Of a stretch of DNA of 20,396 nucleotides, positions 16,383-20,396 are shown piece by piece. Within the stretch, counting starts at the first letter, position 1. Each line of letters opens with the position of its first letter. The notes beneath the pieces were generated by a model, which was not told where the DNA came from, searched no databases, and worked only from the letters and a program-made list of their open reading frames with translations. Position numbers and translations under genes: made by a program. Source of the stretch: a virus. The stretch covers positions 1 to 20,396 of IMG/VR virus record IMGVR_UViG_3300036792_000074. One strand, given 5' to 3'.

Positions 16383-16682
16383 TCACATGCGATTCCGAGT
16401 TCGCACCCTTCCAGTCAAGGATCGCCTCTCTTCAACGGCATCACTGCCGCGCGTCCCGATCAGGCGCGGGATGTATTGCTTGAGCGTCTGCCGGACTTCA
16501 TCGGAGACGGAATCGTTATAGCTGCGCAGAAACGCGGCGATTACTGGCGATGCGCATCGCGGTGAATCCGTCCATGACTCACCGGCCACCCAGCTAACGA
16601 GTTCCATCACGCACGCGCCCTCTTCTATGCTGCTGTGAGAGCCGACCTTTAGTTGCACATCGTCTAGATCAAATGTCTGCAT
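16383..16682 (-). CDS. Conserved phage protein with CVMELVSW motif (99 aa)
   Basis: The product holds the phrase GACVMELVSWVAGESWTDSP (residues 22-41) followed by CASPVIAAFLRSYNDSV and IPRLIGTRG, a combination I know from phage and actinobacterial hypothetical proteins. The biochemical role is unknown. A strong ribosome site AGGAGG with a short spacer precedes ATG 16682. Relatives usually go on after the GTRG part with a DW-containing segment; here the frame ends early in RTRNRM, close to where the next disrupted gene begins, so the C-terminus may be shortened. Confidence 0.76.
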   Translation of the reverse strand: MQTFDLDDVQLKVGSHSSIEEGACVMELVSWVAGESWTDSPRCASPVIAAFLRSYNDSVSDEVRQTLKQYIPRLIGTRGSDAVEERRSLTGRVRTRNRM

Positions 16683-16693
16683 CCTTACTCCTC

Positions 16694-17200
16694 CTAAGCT
16701 TTGCTATGCTCCATCGCAATTTGCCCAGCCAATTCAAGCCCGATGTCGCTCTGCGTGTCGAGAGTCTTCCACCGCTTGAGTAGCGAAACGATCTCTGCGC
16801 GAATCGGACGCACGGCATTGATTCGGTCGGCACTGTCTTGGCAGATGTAGTAACCATGCGGCTCCTGGCGCGATGAACCCACCGGGACGCCGTAGTCTTC
16901 GATTAGCTGTTTCACGGCGCCTTTGATCTGCCGGTCGGTGTACTCCACGCCGGCCGCGCTCTCACCGCCCGCCATGCGGTACCGGAACACGCGTTGTAGG
17001 TCAGCTATCGAGATCGCGCGAGCGCGGCCCACAGCCGGGCGGCCGGCGAGCACGATGAGCACCGCCCTTGCGCAGCCGCTCATATTCGGATCGGCGATGG
17101 CCTTGTTGATGCGAGCAGTCACTTCGGCAGGTATCGCCGGGAAGAGATCCGCCTGCGCTGGCTTGGTGCCTTGAATGACACCCAGTTGAGGAGTCGCCAT
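16694..17200 (-). CDS. Winged-helix/HTH phage protein (168 aa)
   Basis: Residues 60-125 look like a DNA-binding winged helix: RAISIADLQRVFRYR, YTDRQIKGAVKQLIEDYGVP, then a wing GSSRQEPHGYYICQD. This outline appears in phage and plasmid replication or regulatory proteins. The C-terminus is helical. ATG 17200 directly follows the TAG of the upstream gene (TAGATG), so translation is likely coupled. Its early position could suit a regulator or a replication accessory protein; the sequence does not decide between them. Confidence 0.72.
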   Translation of the reverse strand: MATPQLGVIQGTKPAQADLFPAIPAEVTARINKAIADPNMSGCARAVLIVLAGRPAVGRARAISIADLQRVFRYRMAGGESAAGVEYTDRQIKGAVKQLIEDYGVPVGSSRQEPHGYYICQDSADRINAVRPIRAEIVSLLKRWKTLDTQSDIGLELAGQIAMEHSKA

Positions 17201-17383
17201 CTAGCGCACCCCGTGATGACGAGCGAAGGTGAGAACTATCTCGCTGAGAACGAACCCGAATCCCGTCGAAATCGCGATGACCAATGTCCAGACGATCTGA
17301 GACGAGAGATCGTAAACGCGTTTCGTGCGCCACATCGAGCCGGGCGGATACGTGCAGCGAATGTCGACTATTGCGCGGGGCAT
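17201..17383 (-). CDS. Small single-span membrane protein (60 aa)
   Basis: One hydrophobic segment spans about residues 29-53 (IVWTLVIAISTGFGFVLSEI) after a basic N-terminus. ATG 17383 lies 16 bases inside the upstream gene; the stop TAG abuts the next ATG. A second ATG at codon 17 is an alternative start. Function unknown; part of a group of tiny membrane proteins at the head of the early operon. Confidence 0.55.
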   Translation of the reverse strand: MPRAIVDIRCTYPPGSMWRTKRVYDLSSQIVWTLVIAISTGFGFVLSEIVLTFARHHGVR

Positions 17384-17574
17384 GTGTAGTCATCTCCCTC
17401 TGGGGTGAGTTGCAGGATCTCGAGCGCTGCGGACGATGGACGCATGCGCCCCGTCGCCATCCGGCGCAGACGCGCGCGGGATTCGTTGAGCATCTGTGGC
17501 AAGGGTGGATGGAAGACAATCGCCACGCGGATGACGAGCGCGACCTGGGGAGGCGTGAGGGTGACGGTCTTCAT
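17368..17574 (-). CDS. Small protein of unknown function (68 aa)
   Basis: ATG 17574 overlaps the TGA of the upstream gene (ATGA). The product begins MKTVTLTPPQVALVIRVAIV and has a basic middle (SRARLRRMATGRMR) and an acidic end. The N-terminal hydrophobic stretch is too short for a sure membrane span. The coupled start is the main support; no family is recognised. Confidence 0.52.
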   Translation of the reverse strand: MKTVTLTPPQVALVIRVAIVFHPPLPQMLNESRARLRRMATGRMRPSSAALEILQLTPEGDDYTCPAQ

Positions 17575-17822
17575 TGGGCCATCGCCTCATCGCTGAGCCG
17601 CGCCAGCTCGACCGCTTCGTCGTGGGTGACGGTCAGGTCCGGGGCAGTCCCTATGCCCCAGAAGCCGCAATACATCGCGGACAAAAGCTGACCACCGGGC
17701 GTATTGCGCCGCCGCTCAGAAGCGCGCCTCTCGCTGACCGCGTCCTTATAGTTCCGCTCCATCGCGAGGGCGACCTGTTCGGCATGTTTGGCGGGGTCGG
17801 TGTTGTAGTAGGAGTTCCTCAT
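17571..17822 (-). CDS. Small helical protein of unknown function (83 aa)
   Basis: I choose ATG 17822 (MRNSYYNTDPAKHAEQVALA), whose ATG overlaps the preceding TGA, over a longer in-frame form beginning inside the upstream gene. The product is charged and helical with SERRASERRR in the middle and a helical end THDEAVELARLSDEAM. No known motif. AAGGGA lies about nine bases ahead. Confidence 0.55.
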   Translation of the reverse strand: MRNSYYNTDPAKHAEQVALAMERNYKDAVSERRASERRRNTPGGQLLSAMYCGFWGIGTAPDLTVTHDEAVELARLSDEAMAQ

Positions 17823-17956
17823 TGGCGGCGTCCCTTCTGGCAGAAGTCCATCCACCAGTCAGCGGCGCGCTCCAATTCGGGCGAGTAACGCGCTACCAGG
17901 AATGCGCCCAGGATCAGCGCGGCGATGGCGGCAAGTGCGACGGTGAGCGTGTCCAT
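17819..17956 (-). CDS. Very small membrane protein (45 aa)
   Basis: Residues 3-22 form one membrane segment (TLTVALAAIAALILGAFLVA), followed by a polar tail RYSPELERAADWWMDFCQKG. ATG 17956 abuts the TAA of the upstream gene (TAAATG), and the TGA overlaps the next ATG. The coupled junctions on both sides support a real gene. Possible host-envelope role; unknown. Confidence 0.58.
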   Translation of the reverse strand: MDTLTVALAAIAALILGAFLVARYSPELERAADWWMDFCQKGRRQ

Positions 17957-18376
17957 TTACCTCACCCCTTTCCAGTAGTCCGCATCGTTCAATTTCGACT
18001 GCATGGCCGCGAGAGCCGCCTGCTTGCTGGTGATCGTGTCGAGCGCGAATTCCTGTTTGAGCCTTGCGCTCTGCACCCGCGCCATGGCGTCCGCGACTTC
18101 CCGGCCGGCACTGGTCCACTGACCCTGTTCGATCCGATACTTGGCGCACTCCGCGGCGGTGGCGAGTGCTCCGAGGAAGTCCTGAAGGTGGACCCGCTGC
18201 GCCTGTTCGAGCGATATCAGCGCGGCAAGTTCGGCCTGAGCCTCTTCGATGTCGGCCATCAGCACGCTGCGCCCGAACTGGGCCTTGGTCGCGCAGTGGA
18301 TAGGCGTGGGCTCAAAGCCGAAGATCGCCGCAAGGCGGGCGTCGGCAATTTCGAGTACGTGTTGAACGATCTGCAT
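17957..18376 (-). CDS. Helical protein of unknown function (139 aa)
   Basis: The product is mostly alpha-helical with coiled-coil-like stretches (ADIEEAQAELAALISLEQAQ and REVADAMARVQSARLKQEFA). It has no membrane span or catalytic motif. ATG 18376 directly follows the upstream TAG (TAGATG), and the stop abuts the next ATG. It is the second gene of the leftward early operon, a place often held by host-takeover or regulatory proteins, but no function can be read. Confidence 0.62.
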   Translation of the reverse strand: MQIVQHVLEIADARLAAIFGFEPTPIHCATKAQFGRSVLMADIEEAQAELAALISLEQAQRVHLQDFLGALATAAECAKYRIEQGQWTSAGREVADAMARVQSARLKQEFALDTITSKQAALAAMQSKLNDADYWKGVR

Positions 18377-18568
18377 CTAGCGGCCGCCTTTCGCGAACAA
18401 CCGGATGAGGGCGGCGGGGATGTTGAGGCTGCATTCGACGTCCCACCAGAAGTCGGTGAGCATCAGGTACACAGCCGCGGCGAGGAACACATTGAGAATG
18501 TTGGTGGACGACGATGCCGCGGAGGGCGGCTCGGAAGGATTGATCGAGATGCTGCGGGAGTCAGCCAT
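18377..18568 (-). CDS. First gene of early operon: small membrane protein (63 aa)
   Basis: ATG 18568 has GAGG five bases ahead and lies about 86 bases downstream of the predicted start of transcription. The product has a Ser/Pro-rich head (residues 1-22), then one hydrophobic segment ILNVFLAAAVYLMLTDFWW and a short amphipathic, basic end. Being first in the early operon, it may act on the host membrane, for example in superinfection exclusion; this is inference only. Confidence 0.6.
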   Translation of the reverse strand: MADSRSISINPSEPPSAASSSTNILNVFLAAAVYLMLTDFWWDVECSLNIPAALIRLFAKGGR

Positions 18569-18660
18569 CGTTACCTCGTAGAGACACACGTAGAGTGAGG
18601 ACCTTTATTAGGCCTTGTTTCGTTCAAGTGTCTTGGAATACCCTTGCAGGAACGAATCCA

Positions 18661-18689
18661 GAGTAAGCCCGTCAGATTACCCTGTCAAT
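18661..18689 (-). promoter_or_regulatory. Leftward early promoter
   Basis: On the minus strand a perfect TTGACA (18689-18684) is followed after exactly 17 bases by TACTCT (18666-18661), a weaker -10 box. Transcription would start near 18654 and run into the gene starting at 18568 and the rest of the leftward operon. Confidence 0.6.
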
Positions 18690-18735
18690 AGGTCAGAAAT
18701 ATTTATTTTCAGATGTAGGAGACTTGTACAGATTG

Positions 18736-18750
18736 TGCTATAACAATTGT
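18736..18750 (+). promoter_or_regulatory. Rightward promoter and possible operator for xis/int
   Basis: TGCTATAAC (18736-18744) is an extended -10 box; no good -35 is visible. It overlaps a palindrome ACAATTGT (18743-18750), and another palindrome TGTACA lies at 18725-18730, so a repressor or activator could act here. The message would begin near 18751 with AGGAGG almost at its end. Confidence 0.42.
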
Positions 18751-18764
18751 CAGTAGGAGGATAC

Positions 18765-19022
18765 ATGTCAGGATTCGTTATAAGACCGCCGAAAGAATAT
18801 TTCACCAAAGAGCAGGCCGCTCAATACCTAAACGTTCCGGTGCGGCGGCTCGAATACTGGCGCCTCGTGAAGAAGGGGCCAGCATATTGCTACGGTCCCA
18901 GCGGACAGCGCGGTGGCGTTTTATATCTGAAAGAGGATCTGGATTCCTTTATGAGCCTCTACCGGCGCATCGTGCCCAGCGCAACGGCAAACGCAATGAA
19001 AGAGGCTGGGCGTGTGGCTTAA
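18765..19022 (+). CDS. MerR/excisionase-like HTH DNA-binding protein (85 aa)
   Basis: Residues 12-60 form a small winged helix of the HTH_17/Xis type: YFTKEQAAQYLNVPVRRLEY, then WRLVKKGPAYCYGP and a strand plus helix GVLYLKEDLDSFM. ATG 18765 has AGGAGG four bases ahead; an in-frame TTG six codons earlier is unlikely because it would include the ribosome site. The gene overlaps the integrase start by 11 bases. Such proteins bend att DNA to favour excision or regulate the adjacent promoter; which applies is not shown. Confidence 0.82.
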   Translation: MSGFVIRPPKEYFTKEQAAQYLNVPVRRLEYWRLVKKGPAYCYGPSGQRGGVLYLKEDLDSFMSLYRRIVPSATANAMKEAGRVA

Positions 19023-20067
19023 GAAGCGCGGCAAATTCATTCATTACCGCTTCATGTTCAACGGGCATCTCTACCGCGGCAGCACGAAAGAAACCGGCAT
19101 GGGTGGGGCGCGGACGTTCGTCACCACGCTCATGCAGCAGATCCGCGAGGGCAAGGTCAATCCACACTGCCGCAAGGCGCCCACCCTCGAAACGCTCTCC
19201 GTGCGCTTCATGGTCCACATAGAGAAGCGCGTTGCCTCGCACGACCTTAAGCCACGGGCGCAGCGCTTCTACGGCTCGGGCATCAAACTGTTGCGCAAGA
19301 CGGTCGTATGGCAGATGCGTGTAAATGAGATCGATCGCAACCAGGCTTCAGAACTGACGTTCCCTGGCGGCGGCGGTAATGCCAATGTGGCCCTGCGTAC
19401 CCTCCGCGTCATGCTGTCCTACGCCGAGCAGCTGAAGATGATACTTAACCCGCCCAAGATCGATCTCCGGGCCGAGAATACGCGAGATCGCATCATTGAG
19501 CCGTGGATGGAAACGCTATTGCTTGAGGCTGCAAGGCCGCTCCTGCACGATGTGATCATCATCATGCTCGATTGCGGGATGCGTCCCAACGAAGTGAGCC
19601 GCATGGAGTGGGAGCATATTCGCTGGAATGACAACACCGTCCTCGTGCCGCATGGCAAGACGCTCAAGGCGCGGCGATTCGTCGGCATGACTGAGCGGAT
19701 GCGGGCGGTATTCGAGGCTCGCAAGAAGGGAAGTATCTATGTCTTCCACTCGCCGCGCGCAGCCAGCCAGCACGTCGAGGACTTCGGGCACTCATGGCTC
19801 AAGGCGGTGAAGGCGGCAAATGCGCTGGCGGCCAAGCGGGCGTTCCCTCCCCTGCCTAGCGATATCGTGCTCTACTCCTGCCGCCACACATTCGCAACGA
19901 ACTTTCTGCGGGCCGGTGGGGACGTCGGCCAGCTCATGCGCCTGATGGGGCATAGCAGCCTGTTGGTGACGCAGCGGTATGTGCATCTGGTCGAGTCGTC
20001 AGATGCGGGGGCGGTGATGGATCGGCACAATGAAACGAAGCTGAAGATTGTTAAGCGGAGGGCATGA
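19012..20067 (+). CDS. int: Tyrosine-type site-specific recombinase (phage integrase)
   Basis: The 351-residue enzyme breaks and rejoins att sites. Catalytic residues: Arg191 in DCGMRPNEVSRMEW, Lys in the HGKTLKARR beta-hairpin (216-222), Arg291 in LYSCRHTFAT (the first His of the usual HxxR box is Tyr288), His314 in LMGHSS and the nucleophile Tyr323 in TQRYVHL. An N-terminal DNA-binding part precedes a core-binding domain. Start is GTG 19012, within the end of the Xis-like gene, with GAGG nearby. The stop overlaps the HNH start. No att site could be identified here. Confidence 0.95.
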   Translation: MWLKKRGKFIHYRFMFNGHLYRGSTKETGMGGARTFVTTLMQQIREGKVNPHCRKAPTLETLSVRFMVHIEKRVASHDLKPRAQRFYGSGIKLLRKTVVWQMRVNEIDRNQASELTFPGGGGNANVALRTLRVMLSYAEQLKMILNPPKIDLRAENTRDRIIEPWMETLLLEAARPLLHDVIIIMLDCGMRPNEVSRMEWEHIRWNDNTVLVPHGKTLKARRFVGMTERMRAVFEARKKGSIYVFHSPRAASQHVEDFGHSWLKAVKAANALAAKRAFPPLPSDIVLYSCRHTFATNFLRAGGDVGQLMRLMGHSSLLVTQRYVHLVESSDAGAVMDRHNETKLKIVKRRA

Positions 20068-20351
20068 TGGCTCGGCGTCATTCACAGCATGGCCCAGATA
20101 TGCGCCATCAAATCATCCAGCGGCAATCTGGCATTTGCTTCTATTGCCAAGAGAGATTTACGCGCAGGCCTAAGAGCGAACGGCCTACGCTAGAACACGT
20201 CATCCCACTCTGGCGCAGTGGCAAAGATGACGTCTTGAATCTCGTAGTGGTCCATGAACGATGCAACCAAGCGGCAAACAGAGCTGACCCATGCATCAGG
20301 CCGATTAGTCCCAAAACTGGCACATTGCCCCAACCGAACGATTCTTTATAA
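20064..20351 (+). CDS. HNH endonuclease (95 aa)
   Basis: The product shows GICFYCQERF (Cys25, Cys28), TLEHVIPLWRSGKDDVLNLV with the HNH-type Glu44-His45 and Asn59, and HERCNQAA (64-71), which closes the zinc and metal site. Small phage HNH proteins nick or cut DNA and often assist packaging, or act as homing enzymes. ATG 20064 overlaps the integrase stop (ATGATG), so it is coupled to int; this place after an integrase is less usual than one next to a terminase. Confidence 0.88.
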   Translation: MMARRHSQHGPDMRHQIIQRQSGICFYCQERFTRRPKSERPTLEHVIPLWRSGKDDVLNLVVVHERCNQAANRADPCIRPISPKTGTLPQPNDSL

Positions 20352-20363
20352 GAGGCGTAACGC

Positions 20364-20396
20364 AATGCCCATCAACACGTTAACCAGCGCAACGGA
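20364..20396 (+). CDS. Possible start of a further rightward gene (partial)
   Basis: ATG 20364 is preceded by AGAGG at about nine bases and the frame (MPINTLTSAT) is open to the window edge. Only eleven codons can be seen, so no product can be suggested. Confidence 0.3.

Larger units (their letters stand above)
16090..16431 (-). pseudogene. Frame-disrupted methyltransferase-like gene spanning two frames
   Basis: Three parts fit one ancestral protein but lie in two frames. Part one (16431 to about 16375) reads EAILDWKGANSESHVTEV; part two (16355-16165) is the fragment beginning MDQLSNQVEH; part three (about 16165-16090) returns to the first frame and reads DQLRCLGNLVVPIAGAA, matching the LGN-VVP end of C5-methyltransferases. 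With eight instead of nine G at 16366-16374 parts one and two would join as VGGGRRHMDQL. A compensating one-base loss must then lie near 16160-16190. GTG 16386 could start translation, sharing GTGA with the upstream gene; the last TGA shares ATGA with the next gene. Confidence 0.5.

Overview
This window is one end of a temperate tailed-phage genome or prophage. A tyrosine integrase with an excisionase-like gene lies at the right end, and packaging and head genes lie at the left end. The DNA is moderately GC-rich, and the leftward genes are packed tightly: most neighbours overlap by 4 bases (ATGA or GTGA) or abut (TAGATG, TAAATG). No host gene is visible, so the host cannot be named. A short lipoprotein with a clear lipobox points mildly to a bacterium with an outer membrane.

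Layout from right to left. 20396-18765 reads rightward: a MerR/Xis-like HTH protein, a tyrosine recombinase, an HNH endonuclease and the first codons of a further ORF. 18764-18569 is a divergent control region; its leftward promoter has a perfect TTGACA -35 box. 18568-7801 is a long leftward early operon. It starts with very small proteins (several with one membrane span), then an HTH protein, a phage protein with a CVMELVSW motif, a frame-disrupted cytosine-methyltransferase-like fragment, a helicase-methyltransferase fusion, a conserved phage protein, a PD-(D/E)XK nuclease with an SNF2 helicase, a replication protein, a possible helicase loader, a DUF1064 nuclease and Cys-rich mini-proteins. 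A terminator-like hairpin and several alternative stem-loops lie at 7508-7712. 7472-1 is the late side: one unknown gene, a 400-base structured gap, a coiled-coil/membrane protein, two zinc mini-proteins, the small and large terminase, the DUF1073 portal, a cluster of small envelope-type proteins, a Mu gpF-like head protein and a DUF2213 prohead-protease-like protein that runs off the left edge.

How it works together: integrase and Xis set the lysogeny state; the early operon supplies DNA modification, helicases, nucleases and replication proteins; the late operon packages DNA and builds the head. No CI-type repressor, endolysin, major capsid or tail gene lies inside the window.

Most notable points: a protease gene with an in-frame internal start that may give a separate scaffold (like lambda C/Nu3); paired hairpins with identical stems between the early and late regions; a methyltransferase-like gene split over two frames at a run of nine G; two unusually long same-strand overlaps (98 and 248 bases); and genes that a length cut-off would miss, such as a 47-residue lipoprotein.
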